From Fidelibacterota bacterium (GTDB lineage Bacteria > Fidelibacterota > UBA2242 > JAFGTP01), in assembly GCA_016934035.1 (NCBI GenBank), contig JAFGTP010000050.1:1-62547 (forward strand): a stretch of 62,547 bases of DNA. Direction: 5' to 3'. The stretch's first letter is position 1, and each line of letters starts with the position of its first letter. Made by a program: the position numbers and the translations under genes. Shown here piece after piece: positions 8,850 through 17,242 of this stretch. Under the pieces are notes generated by a model. That model was not told the origin of the DNA and searched no databases. It was given only the letters and a program-made list of their open reading frames with translations.

Positions 8850-9431
8850 TTGAATTTTAAAGAAACCATCAGGAACCAATTGCTTGAAAATATTGAAGTA
8901 AAAACCAGATTTCTGGAAACCAATATGGAGGCTATCAATTCTGCAGCAGTCACGCTTGTGAAAGCAGCACTCAGAGGAAATAAAATCCTGATCTGCGGAA
9001 ACGGAGGCAGTGCTGCCGATGCACAGCATTTGGCTGCGGAGTTGATAGCCAAACTCAAATACCGACGCAGGGCCTTGCCTGCACTGGCTTTGACAACCGA
9101 CACCAGTGTGATCACTGCCCTGGCCAATGACGATGGTTTTGACCAGGTCTTCGTGCGACAGGTTGAAGCTTTTGGGCAGGAAAAGGATATTCTGATCGGC
9201 ATCAGCACCAGCGGTAATTCAATCAATATCCTGAAAGCTGTAGAACAGGCTAAAAAACAAGGCCTTTATACCATTATTCTGACGGGTAAAAACGGTGGTG
9301 CAATGAAAGAGGCCGGAGACCTGGTGATTCTTGTTCCCTCAGACAATACCCAAAGAATTCAGGAATGCCACATCACCGTCGGCCATATTTTATGTGATAT
9401 CGTAGAGCAGGCTGTTTACCATTCAGAATAA
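8850..9431 (+). CDS. gmhA: Sedoheptulose-7-phosphate isomerase
   Basis: I start this gene at TTG 8850, preceded by GGAAGG with correct spacing, giving 193 residues, the usual GmhA length; an upstream frame extension would overlap the previous gene and has no homology. The SIS (phosphosugar isomerase) motifs are LICGNGGSAADAQHLAAEL, ALTTDTSVITALANDDGF and ISTSGNSINILKA, and the C-terminus ends with ECHITVGHILCDIVE, which carries the active-site His. It makes D-glycero-manno-heptose-7-phosphate for the LPS core or for other heptosylated glycans. hldE and other heptose genes are not in the window. Confidence 0.9.
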   Translation: MNFKETIRNQLLENIEVKTRFLETNMEAINSAAVTLVKAALRGNKILICGNGGSAADAQHLAAELIAKLKYRRRALPALALTTDTSVITALANDDGFDQVFVRQVEAFGQEKDILIGISTSGNSINILKAVEQAKKQGLYTIILTGKNGGAMKEAGDLVILVPSDNTQRIQECHITVGHILCDIVEQAVYHSE

Positions 9432-9433
9432 TT

Positions 9434-10327
9434 ATGCAGCAACTTTTCCAGGAATTTTTAAATCACATTAAAATCGAACGTAACCTCACCCCCAATACCA
9501 TTGCCGCCTACAAGAATGACCTGACCCGCTTTTACTATTTTCTCAAAGAACAACATATTATGATGCCCAAAACAATCACGGTTCAAATTATTCGTGAATA
9601 TATAAACACACTGGCTGAATTGGGCCTGTCTGAAACCTCATTGGCCAGAAATATATCCACATTGAGAAGTTTCCACGGCTACCTGTTGGATGAAAATTAT
9701 ATTGATGACAATCCGACAGAATTTATCCAGGCCCCGAAGCTGACCATGAAATTGCCTCAAATATTGGATGTTGAAGAAATTGAACTGCTGCTCCAGCAGA
9801 TTGACCTGGCAGACCCCAAAGGAATTCGGGATTATGCTTTGATGGAAACATTGTATTCTACCGGTGTCAGAGTGAGCGAACTTATCTCAATTAAGCAAAA
9901 TGACCTTTTTTTGGAGGAGCATCTGATTCGGGTTTTTGGCAAAGGCAACAAGGAGCGTATTGTTCCCTTTGGGAAAAAAGCCCACCATGCGATTTCCAGA
10001 TATATCGCGGAGGTGCGAACAAGTCTGGCCCAAAAGCGTAAAAGTAAAGACAGGCTTTTTCTCAATCTGCGCGGAATGCCTATTTCACGAATGGGCGTCT
10101 GGAAAATAATTCGGCAATATGTTCAGATGGCAGGTATCAAAAAAACCGTCAGTCCCCATGTTTTTCGTCACTCTTTTGCGACCCATCTGCTGGAAGGCGG
10201 CGCAAATCTCAGGGCTGTGCAGGAGATGTTGGGACATTCTGATATTTCGACGACCCAGATTTATACGCATTTGGACAAAGATTTTATCATTCAACAACAT
10301 AAAGAATTTCATCCGAGGTGGAAATGA
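9434..10327 (+). CDS. xerD: Tyrosine recombinase XerD/XerC
   Basis: This 297-residue protein has an N-terminal SAM-like DNA-binding domain (about 1-90) and a C-terminal catalytic domain. All active-site residues are present: Arg146 in TGVRVSEL, Lys170 in FGKGNKERIVPFG, His242 and Arg245 in HVFRHSFATHLL, His268 in LGHSDISTTQIYTH, and the nucleophile Tyr277. Its size and the LLEGGANLRAVQEMLGH block match the Xer recombinases that resolve chromosome dimers at dif; XerC and XerD cannot be cleanly separated by eye. No dif-like site was recognised. It starts two bases after gmhA and overlaps the M50 gene, so it is a housekeeping gene rather than a phage integrase. Confidence 0.9.
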   Translation: MQQLFQEFLNHIKIERNLTPNTIAAYKNDLTRFYYFLKEQHIMMPKTITVQIIREYINTLAELGLSETSLARNISTLRSFHGYLLDENYIDDNPTEFIQAPKLTMKLPQILDVEEIELLLQQIDLADPKGIRDYALMETLYSTGVRVSELISIKQNDLFLEEHLIRVFGKGNKERIVPFGKKAHHAISRYIAEVRTSLAQKRKSKDRLFLNLRGMPISRMGVWKIIRQYVQMAGIKKTVSPHVFRHSFATHLLEGGANLRAVQEMLGHSDISTTQIYTHLDKDFIIQQHKEFHPRWK

Positions 10328-10965
10328 ATTTTGATTTACAGACATTGATCCTGATTTTACCGCCGGTTTTACTGGCACTGACCTTTCATGAATTTATGCA
10401 TGGCTATGCAGCCTATAAATTTGGTGACAATACAGCGAAAAACATGGGCAGACTGACATTTAACCCCCTGGCCCATCTCGACCCGATTGGCACCCTGATG
10501 ATTATTCTGGTCCGATTCGGTTGGGCCAAGCCGGTTCCTGTCAATCCCTACAATCTGCGCAATCCCAGACAGGATATGGTGATTATTTCCGCCGCCGGTC
10601 CGGCAGCGAACCTGGCATTGGGGCTGATCAGCGGCTTATTGCTGCGGTTCATCAGGACAGGCGCTCTGGCCGCCCTTCCACAGTCCATAGTCAATCCGGT
10701 TTATCTGATGGTATATTTCAGCCTGCAAATCAATATTGCCCTGGCATTTTTTAATCTGATTCCCATTCCGCCACTGGATGGTTCAAAAATACTGCGGGGT
10801 GTAATTCCCAGAGAGCAAGAACATATTGTGGACTGGCTGGAGCATTACGGAGGTTTCATTTTAATGGGATTAATCCTTTCCAGCTACATTACAGGATTTT
10901 CCGTAATCGGAATGTTCCTGCGTCCTTTTATTCTTTTTTTTAGTAGATTATTCGGAGGTGTTTAA
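10324..10965 (+). CDS. Site-2 protease family (M50) membrane metalloprotease
   Basis: This 213-residue protein has about five or six transmembrane segments. The zinc motif HEFMH sits at 22-26 in the first helix, and the second motif NLIPIPPLDGSKIL at 144-157 provides the third ligand (Asp). These are the signatures of the compact M50B peptidases without a PDZ domain. It would cleave substrates inside the inner membrane; the substrate is unknown. I start at ATG 10324, which overlaps the xerD stop (ATGA), rather than the in-frame GTG six bases earlier. The following small gene overlaps its stop by one base. Confidence 0.85.
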   Translation: MNFDLQTLILILPPVLLALTFHEFMHGYAAYKFGDNTAKNMGRLTFNPLAHLDPIGTLMIILVRFGWAKPVPVNPYNLRNPRQDMVIISAAGPAANLALGLISGLLLRFIRTGALAALPQSIVNPVYLMVYFSLQINIALAFFNLIPIPPLDGSKILRGVIPREQEHIVDWLEHYGGFILMGLILSSYITGFSVIGMFLRPFILFFSRLFGGV

Positions 10966-11144
10966 TGGTCCCGAGAATCCATAAATTTTTAAATTTTGGC
11001 CAGGAAAAACCAGCCGGCGAGCAACCTCATGAAATCCATTTTCGCCGCTTGAGAAGACCCCGGCCCACTAAAAAACTTTGGTTGCTGCTGGTGATGGCGG
11101 CAGCTTTGGCCTATCTGGTATTTATTTTGAAAACAAGGGTTTAA
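10965..11144 (+). CDS. Small basic single-pass membrane protein (59 residues)
   Basis: The ATG at 10965 overlaps the TAA of the M50 gene (TAATG) and has GGAGG at 10954-10958, an ideal ribosome site. The product has a hydrophilic N-terminus with an Arg/Lys-rich stretch (RRLRRPRPTKK at about 27-37) and a C-terminal transmembrane helix (about 38-55: LWLLLVMAAALAYLVFIL), ending KTRV. The charge pattern predicts the N-terminus in the cytoplasm. I know no named family. The tight coupling suggests it works with, or is a substrate or adaptor of, the M50 protease. It is easily missed because of its size. Confidence 0.6.
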   Translation: MVPRIHKFLNFGQEKPAGEQPHEIHFRRLRRPRPTKKLWLLLVMAAALAYLVFILKTRV

Positions 11145-11303
11145 TCCCCAGGATACGATTGATATTTTAGGACCCGGCAATTCGATATATCAGCCTTTGG
11201 CAAAAGAATGATTTGTAGACGACAATTTAGATCGTCAATTACAAGGTGATTCATGGGTAAACAACCCCTGTTTGGAAAAATGTTCAGACATTTTTGGGGT
11301 CAA

Positions 11304-11894
11304 TTAATCGGGTTTAAGATGAGATTTTTTCCTCACCACATACTCAATTTTTGAGTTGAGCAGTTGTTTCAATACAAATTCTTCTTCCCGGAATTCTTTC
11401 CATCTAAAAAAAATAGTGCTGAACAGTTCCCAAAACAGGACCCAGCCACCAACATAAAAGCCTTCTGAAATAAACCGCAAAATGAGGTAATGCTCTAATT
11501 TTTGTTCTGTAAAAAAAGCACTTGTGATGAGAAATAGTCCGAGCAGGCCGTAAAAAAATATCTGACGAGTGGCTGATTTCTTCTTTTTTGTTAATATTCT
11601 GAGCTGATACTTGAAATAGTTTTGATATCCCTGAATGGATTTTTCCTGTTTTTGTTCATCGATTATTGATTCAGGGATATGAAAGACAATGACCAATTTA
11701 TATTTTTTGGGAATTTCCAGGGCACAGGATTCCAGGTATTTAAATAAATCCTCATCCAGATCGCGGTTTGCCAAAGGGGAAAAGTCCCAAACATTATAAA
11801 TTTCCCGATAAAAATCAATGGCAATATCAATATAGACCAGTTTTTCTGCTTCACAGACGCGGTAAAAGCTGTTAATATCCAGTTCATTTTTCAT
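11304..11894 (-). CDS. Unknown membrane protein with N-terminal soluble domain
   Basis: This 196-residue protein has a soluble N-terminal part (about 1-105) that reads like a small alpha/beta domain (KKYKLVIVFHIPESIIDEQKQEK). A basic KKKKSATR stretch follows, then two transmembrane helices at about 111-129 and 142-163, and a cytoplasmic tail ending ILNSKIEYVVRKK-like. Many bacterial proteins of unknown function share this layout. It has its own short operon position on the minus strand between plus-strand operons. I do not recognise a function. Confidence 0.6.
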   Translation of the reverse strand: MKNELDINSFYRVCEAEKLVYIDIAIDFYREIYNVWDFSPLANRDLDEDLFKYLESCALEIPKKYKLVIVFHIPESIIDEQKQEKSIQGYQNYFKYQLRILTKKKKSATRQIFFYGLLGLFLITSAFFTEQKLEHYLILRFISEGFYVGGWVLFWELFSTIFFRWKEFREEEFVLKQLLNSKIEYVVRKKSHLKPD

Positions 11895-11943
11895 GAGAAT
11901 AAGTTAGTAAAACTATCAGGCTGCTGCAAAAAGAAAGAGATCT

Positions 11944-12420
11944 TTATTTTTCAAAAGAAAAATGCTGCTGGCGAATCACCCATCTGCATTTCATTTTTTC
12001 CAATACGCCGGTCCAGCGGACATTTTCCCAACTGGCCGGTTCTCCTCTCCAGGTATTGATATCGTTGAGCCTGCAAAAAAACCAGGCCACCTCACCTGAT
12101 TTTGAAAAGGTAATTTTTAAATCCCTGATTTCATGTTTGATGTATTGAAAATTGTCATCCATCCAAAAAGGGACTGATTCTTTGAATTGGTCGAACCCGT
12201 AAACTATTCTGTTGCCCGGATTCACACAAAGATAGGTACTATCCTGGGAAATTACCTTGTACAACAGATCCAAATCCTTGTTTTTGACCCAGCCAATGCC
12301 TGCATCAATGGTATTGGCAACCTTTTCTCTTTCAATTTCTTCATTGCGATCTCTGAAACACGGGTGTCTGCAAGTCTGCAACCAAATCAATATTGTCAGC
12401 ATCATTATGACTATTTTCAT
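11944..12420 (-). CDS. Secreted or lipid-anchored SnoaL/NTF2-like protein
   Basis: This 158-residue protein has a hydrophobic N-terminus (MKIVIMMLTILIWLQTC), possibly a lipoprotein signal with Cys17, though Thr before the Cys makes that uncertain. The rest fits the SnoaL-like/NTF2 cone fold used in 'nuclear transport factor 2 family' annotations: an IDAGIGWVKNKDLDLLYKVISQD helix, YGFDQFKE, and final strands WENVRWTGVLEKMKCRWVIRQQHFSF. These folds act as small enzymes or binding domains, and no catalytic assignment is possible here. It is 49 bases upstream of the unknown membrane protein on the same strand. A second NTF2-like protein occurs at 56772. Confidence 0.65.
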   Translation of the reverse strand: MKIVIMMLTILIWLQTCRHPCFRDRNEEIEREKVANTIDAGIGWVKNKDLDLLYKVISQDSTYLCVNPGNRIVYGFDQFKESVPFWMDDNFQYIKHEIRDLKITFSKSGEVAWFFCRLNDINTWRGEPASWENVRWTGVLEKMKCRWVIRQQHFSFEK

Positions 12421-12530
12421 CGGGGCTCCTGTTTTTTTTAAAAGTTATTCATTGTGTTGCTGGAACAGAAACAAATTGGAATGAAAGTCCAAAACAGGAC
12501 AACGAAATCAAATATTTGTTCTTTTTCTAC

Positions 12531-12559
12531 TTGATATGAAGGCTAATCTTTATTAAGAT
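12531..12559 (+). promoter_or_regulatory. Candidate promoter of the propeller-transglutaminase gene
   Basis: TTGATA at 12531-12536 and TAAGAT at 12554-12559 are 17 bases apart and end 27 bases before the start codon, which has GGGAGGGAA as ribosome site. The site was read by eye. Confidence 0.4.
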
Positions 12560-12586
12560 GGAAAAATTTCAAACCGGGAGGGAATA

Positions 12587-14212
12587 ATGAAAATTTTTTT
12601 TAAGATGCTGTTTACTTTTTTTGTTTTTACCCCTTTGATGCTGGCTTATACCGGTGAAGTGGTTAAAGCCTTTGATGCACCGGGCGAATTTCCAACCGGT
12701 CTTTGCTTCGACGGCAAAAATCTCTGGCTGGCAGACCGTGGCAGTGATAAACTCTATTGCCTTAATTCTGAAACAGGGCAAATCCTTCGGGAAATCGAGT
12801 CTCCGGCCTATTGGCCTATGGGACTGGCCTGGGACGGAGAATATCTCTGGAATTCAGATTTTCGTGGAAGAACGGATAAATCTGAAGACCTGGACGGTAT
12901 GGTTTTCAAGATTGATCCTAAAGACGGGACCATTCTAAAAACCTTGCAATCGCCGGCTAAAAGTTCAATCGGCCTGACTTGGGATGGAGAATATCTCTGG
13001 TGTGTTGACGACAAAAAGGACATGGTCATCCAGTTTCACCCCAATGATGGCTCCACAATTCGTTCCTTTCCGTCACCTTCCGGTGAACCCAAAGGAATTG
13101 CCTATGACGGAAAATATCTCTGGATATCCGATCGTGAAACCGATGAACTTTATATGGTTGACCCCAAGACCGGTTATGTCATTATCATAACCGATGCACC
13201 GGGCAAATATCCTCACGGGCTGGCTGTGGGCGATAATAAACTTTGGGTGGCTGACCAGGATTCAAAACAAATATTTCAACTGAAAATTCGGGACCATGAA
13301 AAATTTGTTCAAAAGGACAAGGAAACCCATAAAGTGACTTTTAATCACAACACGACCTGCTTCGGACCGGGAAAAATCAAGATTCTGGAAGTTAATGTCG
13401 CCCTGCCGGATAATCGTGACAGCCAGAAAATCCTGCAGGAATTCCGGTACAATGTTCAGCCGAAAGAAATAAAAAGTGACCGATGGGGGCAGAAAACCGC
13501 CTGTTTTGAATTTCATGATATTCAGCCTGGTGAAAAAAAAGAAATAAAGGTCACTTCGCTTATTGAAACCTGTAACCTTCGATATTTTATCTACCCGGAA
13601 AATGTCGGCGCGTTGCAAGAAATTCCCAAAGATATTGCTAAGAATTATCTCATTGATGATGTAAAATACCAGATCAATAGTGATATCATTCAAAAAGTTG
13701 TTAAAAAAGTAGTGGGCGATGAAAAAAATCCCTATTGGATCATGCGCCGACTCCACCAGTACCTGATCGGCCACCTGCAGTACATAATGGACGGTTATTG
13801 GGACACGGCGCCAACAGTTATTGCAAATGGGCATGGCTCCTGCTCGGAATATACCTTTGTCTATATTTCTTTATGCCGGGCAGCCGGGTTGCCGGCTCGC
13901 TATGTCGGGTCGGTTTGGAACCGCAGGGATGAAGTATATATGGATGATGTTTACCATCGCTGGGTGGAAGTATATCTGCCGAATTATGGCTGGGTCCCGA
14001 CGGACCCGACCCATGGTGATCGGGAGAGTCCCCGGGATCAGGCTTTTCCGATAGGTCTTGTGCGAAACAAAGCCTTGATCACCACGCAATCCGGAGGCGG
14101 CTCTGAGACGTTGGAATGGACTTATAATTCCAATGAGAATTATGTCACCGAGCCGAAGACAAACCTGAATACGACACACTATGCGGATTGGGGCAAAACA
14201 GATCAAAAATAA
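12587..14212 (+). CDS. Exported beta-propeller plus transglutaminase-like protease/transferase
   Basis: This 541-residue protein has a signal peptide (cleavage near LAYTG). About five or six blades of an NHL/YncE-like propeller follow (about 25-245), each with the repeated theme GEYLW or GKNLWLADRxxDKLYxxxPxTG. After a linker comes a transglutaminase-like cysteine-protease core, with the predicted triad Cys419 (GHGSCSEYTF), His457 (VYHRWVEVY) and Asp473 (VPTDPTHGD). Such domains cleave or crosslink proteins, or act as peptidases in the periplasm. The propeller probably binds the substrate. It stands alone between two transcription units, with a TonB receptor 220 bases downstream. Confidence 0.85.
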   Translation: MKIFFKMLFTFFVFTPLMLAYTGEVVKAFDAPGEFPTGLCFDGKNLWLADRGSDKLYCLNSETGQILREIESPAYWPMGLAWDGEYLWNSDFRGRTDKSEDLDGMVFKIDPKDGTILKTLQSPAKSSIGLTWDGEYLWCVDDKKDMVIQFHPNDGSTIRSFPSPSGEPKGIAYDGKYLWISDRETDELYMVDPKTGYVIIITDAPGKYPHGLAVGDNKLWVADQDSKQIFQLKIRDHEKFVQKDKETHKVTFNHNTTCFGPGKIKILEVNVALPDNRDSQKILQEFRYNVQPKEIKSDRWGQKTACFEFHDIQPGEKKEIKVTSLIETCNLRYFIYPENVGALQEIPKDIAKNYLIDDVKYQINSDIIQKVVKKVVGDEKNPYWIMRRLHQYLIGHLQYIMDGYWDTAPTVIANGHGSCSEYTFVYISLCRAAGLPARYVGSVWNRRDEVYMDDVYHRWVEVYLPNYGWVPTDPTHGDRESPRDQAFPIGLVRNKALITTQSGGGSETLEWTYNSNENYVTEPKTNLNTTHYADWGKTDQK

Positions 14213-14321
14213 TGAATTGTGTTGACAGTTGATTGATATAGTGGAAGAGCGCTTCTGTCACCAAAAGGCTGGCAAGATAATTGTATTTTAAAAAGTGTTT
14301 ATCATTGACACAGGAGTGACT

Positions 14322-14438
14322 TTGAAAATATTTTATTCAGATAAACAGAACCCAAAGCTGTTTGCTGGTATTCAAGGAAACCAAAAGGGCATTGATTTGG
14401 TGTCAGGGATTCGAAGGTTTTACAGGATGATCTTATGA
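14322..14438 (+). CDS. Possible 38-residue leader ORF coupled to the TonB receptor
   Basis: A TTG at 14322 is preceded by CAGGAG at good spacing and opens a 38-codon frame. The frame ends in a TGA overlapping the receptor's ATG by the classic ATGA arrangement. The product is basic and Gly/Gln rich, with no known motif. It could be a true small protein, a translational leader that couples or throttles the receptor, or a chance frame. The overlap with the next start is the only strong argument. Confidence 0.25.
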   Translation: MKIFYSDKQNPKLFAGIQGNQKGIDLVSGIRRFYRMIL

Positions 14439-16411
14439 AAAATACTATTTACTGCACGACAATTTTTCTGATTCTATTTTGTTTTTTGGTTGCCCAGGAA
14501 AAAACTTACACTATGGAAGAATTATCCCGAATGACAATCAGGGAACTGATGAATATAAAAGTTGGCGTGAACTCAAAAAAAGAGTTGCCTATTCATCAGG
14601 CCCCGGCAATTATTACCGTCATTTGGGACAAAGATATACAAAACTCGGGTCTGCGTGATCTGAGAGAAGTCCTAGAGCATTTTGTGCCGGGGTTTCAGTT
14701 CGCTTCCGGACAGGAAGGCTCCATTGGGATGTCTGTGCGGGGAATGTGGGCCAATGATGGTAAAATGTTATTGCTAATCGATGGGCTGGAGTGCAATGAT
14801 GAAATGTTTGCCACCTTGTTTTTTGGAAACCATTATACAGTGGACAATATCAAAAAAATCGAAGTTTCGCGAGGCCCAGGATCAGCTATCTACGGCGGCT
14901 ATGCAGGGTTAAGTGTCATTAATGTCATTACCAAAAATTTTGAGGATAAATATGTCAGTGCTTCTTATTCAGCCATGAGTGAGCGTTATGCACAACGAGG
15001 TTTAAATCTGAATTACGGACAACAATTTAAAGATTTTTCTTATCATTTCAGCAGTTCCCTCGCCCAGGGAGTTCGAAGCCAGCGGAACAATGTAGATTAT
15101 CATCAAAATTCCATGGCCATGAAAGGCAATTCCGATATACATACGGTTTTTATAAACACCAATATCCGGTATAAGGAGTTGGAAATTCGCGGTATTGCAG
15201 ATATTTTCCATTATGAACAAATTGATTTGTGGGGGATTAACTATTCAAAAGCCCTTCATCAGAAAAATGATACCTACATGGGATCCGTATCCTATAAATT
15301 TGATTTGAACCCCAAGCACAAAATTACACCCAAAATCATTTTTAAATATCAGAAGCCCTGGCATCTGCACGTTCCCGATAAAAATTACATTAACAGTAAA
15401 TTCATCACAAAATATACTACCGGATTGGTCCACAATTGGGATGTTAATTCTGATTTTAGTATCATTACCGGGTTTGAATATTTCAATACAATTTTGAATT
15501 TGCCAGAGAATCATAAAGAGTATGAAGAAATTTTTAAAAATAACACAAATCAATTGAGCGTGGAAAATTATTCAATTTTCAGCCAGGCTATTGCCTTGAA
15601 TAAAAACATCAATATAACACTGGGGGGAAGATGGGACTATTCATCCGAGTACGGACAATCTTTTGTTCCCAGAATTGCCCTGACAAAAACCCTTCGCCGG
15701 GTCCATTTTAAAACGATGATCAGCCAGTCCTTTCGAATCCCGGGGGGAATAATACCGAATCGAATTCCCCGGGAAGTGGAAGGGATTGAACCGGAAAAGG
15801 CCACCAATTATGAATTTGAAACAGGCTACAGCAGCGATAATTTTTATATGGGAATAAATGCATTTTCCATCACTTTTGATAAGTATATCGTTTATGGTTC
15901 TGACCCGGCCACGGGAATCGGGACATACATGAATTCCGGAAAATTAGGGACTCAGGGGATAGAGAGTGAACTAAAATATAATCTGAAAAATATAAATTTT
16001 ATGGTTAATTATGCTTTTTATACTACAACGGACTTGGAAGTCAGGGACAATCTTGTTCCGGTAGATGAAGATTTTCTCCTGGCCTTTGCCCGTCATCGAA
16101 TTAATTCGATGGTCCATGTAAAAGTCACTGACAATATCTCGCTGGGCATTCTGACAGATTATTTTGGAAAAAGATACAGTTATACGCATTTTGATGGCAT
16201 TGATGATGTTTTGACAGAATTTAAACCGGAATGGCTCCTCCATACCAATCTCAAAATAACCCATCTTTTAAATACAAACCTGGATGCTCATCTGGGAGTG
16301 AATAATGTACTGAATGCTGAGCTTCCTTTTTTGCAGCCCTATGTGAGTCATCATGCGCCGATACCCTCTTTATCAAGGTCTTTCAGCATAAAACTGATGT
16401 ATCATTTTTAA
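14435..16411 (+). CDS. TonB-dependent outer membrane receptor
   Basis: This 658-residue protein has a signal peptide ending near FLVAQE. A plug domain follows (about 55-170) with TonB-receptor blocks HQAPAIITVI, GLRDLREVLEHFVPGFQF, MSVRGMW, LLLIDGLE and KKIEVSRGPGSAIYGGYAGLSVINVIT, then a C-terminal beta-barrel ending in YHF, the aromatic terminus of barrel proteins. It imports a scarce ligand across the outer membrane using TonB energy. The ligand is unknown. The N-terminus MEELSRMTIRELMNIKV resembles a class of iron/vitamin or polymer receptors with a short MxxLxxLSLEELMNI segment. No cognate ABC transporter lies next to it. Confidence 0.9.
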   Translation: MKNTIYCTTIFLILFCFLVAQEKTYTMEELSRMTIRELMNIKVGVNSKKELPIHQAPAIITVIWDKDIQNSGLRDLREVLEHFVPGFQFASGQEGSIGMSVRGMWANDGKMLLLIDGLECNDEMFATLFFGNHYTVDNIKKIEVSRGPGSAIYGGYAGLSVINVITKNFEDKYVSASYSAMSERYAQRGLNLNYGQQFKDFSYHFSSSLAQGVRSQRNNVDYHQNSMAMKGNSDIHTVFINTNIRYKELEIRGIADIFHYEQIDLWGINYSKALHQKNDTYMGSVSYKFDLNPKHKITPKIIFKYQKPWHLHVPDKNYINSKFITKYTTGLVHNWDVNSDFSIITGFEYFNTILNLPENHKEYEEIFKNNTNQLSVENYSIFSQAIALNKNINITLGGRWDYSSEYGQSFVPRIALTKTLRRVHFKTMISQSFRIPGGIIPNRIPREVEGIEPEKATNYEFETGYSSDNFYMGINAFSITFDKYIVYGSDPATGIGTYMNSGKLGTQGIESELKYNLKNINFMVNYAFYTTTDLEVRDNLVPVDEDFLLAFARHRINSMVHVKVTDNISLGILTDYFGKRYSYTHFDGIDDVLTEFKPEWLLHTNLKITHLLNTNLDAHLGVNNVLNAELPFLQPYVSHHAPIPSLSRSFSIKLMYHF

Positions 16412-16828
16412 GGAATCCATTCAAAAGGAATCCCTCACTTTAAAAAAAACATGATGTTTCAGCATCTCTGTGGGTGTTTTTCATTCTCGCCGATGGTTTT
16501 CTTTGGGGGGGGCGGTGTTGATATTGTGTTAATTTTTTTTAAGAGGCTCATATTTTTTTTTGTAATTTATTTAACTTTCAATAAATTTCGGCCTATGTTA
16601 AATACTATACAGAAAAATACCACCGTCAAATAGACAGGTCGATGATCCTGAGTGATTCAGGACATTCCGTATCTGTCGCCCTTCCTTACTTAAATATCAA
16701 AAAATCAGATTGATACTTTTTGGTATTTATTCATCATATCCAAATTTTTGTTAAAAGCAGAGATTGTTAAGGATTCAGAATCATCCTTGTTCTCTGTGAA
16801 TTATTAATTTGTAATGAAGGTTTTAAAA
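16412..16828. other. AT-rich intergenic stretch without a recognised gene
   Basis: The 417 bases between the TonB receptor and the RNHCP gene contain a run of seven Gs near 16505 and long T runs (about 16520-16560). There is also a small hairpin, TCCTGA-GTGAT-TCAGGA (16646-16662), without a T tract. A 60-codon frame at 16451 is composed mainly of homopolymer-derived Phe and Gly codons and is probably spurious. No tRNA or known ncRNA is seen. Confidence 0.4.
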
Positions 16829-17242
16829 ATGACCAGAAATAAAATTATACGAAATAATCCCCAGGAATCTTTTATCTGCTTATCCTGCGGTCGACTTGTC
16901 AAACCCCTGGAATATGGCGGGCAGCACAGGAACCATTGCCCTCACTGTCTTTGCAGCTGTCATGTGGATATTATCCCTGGCGACAGACGATCAAGTTGTC
17001 ACGGAATCATGAAACCGATCGGTATTCATGTACAAAAAAATAAGGAATGGTCAATCGTTCATCGCTGTACTCAATGCAATACTATCAGAATAAACAGGAT
17101 TGCCTGGGACGATAATGAACTATTATTGCTGACCATTGCAGCCGAACCGTTGATGACTTTACCATTTCCGTCTCAAAACATTTTGTCAACCTTGCAAAAA
17201 TTAAGTCTTGAAAGAGGAAAAGAAGATGAATCAGGCAAATAA
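16829..17242 (+). CDS. RNHCP-domain zinc protein
   Basis: I start at ATG 16829, which has GAAGG at the right distance; an ATG 15 bases upstream has none. The 137-residue product carries ICLSC (Cys17, Cys20), the name-giving RNHCPHC at 34-40, a second Cys/His-rich stretch, and HRCTQC (Cys80, Cys83). Four Cys/His pairs could bind one or two zinc ions. The RNHCP family (Pfam PF12647) often lies beside the ribosome-assembly GTPase gene rsgA, exactly as here, where it overlaps rsgA by 17 bases. A role in ribosome maturation is inference from that neighbourhood. Confidence 0.85.
   Translation: MTRNKIIRNNPQESFICLSCGRLVKPLEYGGQHRNHCPHCLCSCHVDIIPGDRRSSCHGIMKPIGIHVQKNKEWSIVHRCTQCNTIRINRIAWDDNELLLLTIAAEPLMTLPFPSQNILSTLQKLSLERGKEDESGK

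Noticed and set aside
8351..9226. 291-codon minus-strand frame opposite the GGGPS and gmhA genes
   Set aside because: It mirrors two well-supported plus-strand genes and has no homology or ribosome site, so it is a shadow frame.
11253..11354. A 33-codon plus-strand frame with AAGGTG before its ATG
   Set aside because: It overlaps the 3' end of the gene on the other strand and has no motif; chance cannot be excluded and the ribosome site alone is weak.
16451..16633. 60-codon frame starting MMFQHL
   Set aside because: It is made mostly of homopolymer Phe and Gly codons in an AT/G-run region, with no ribosome site or known family.
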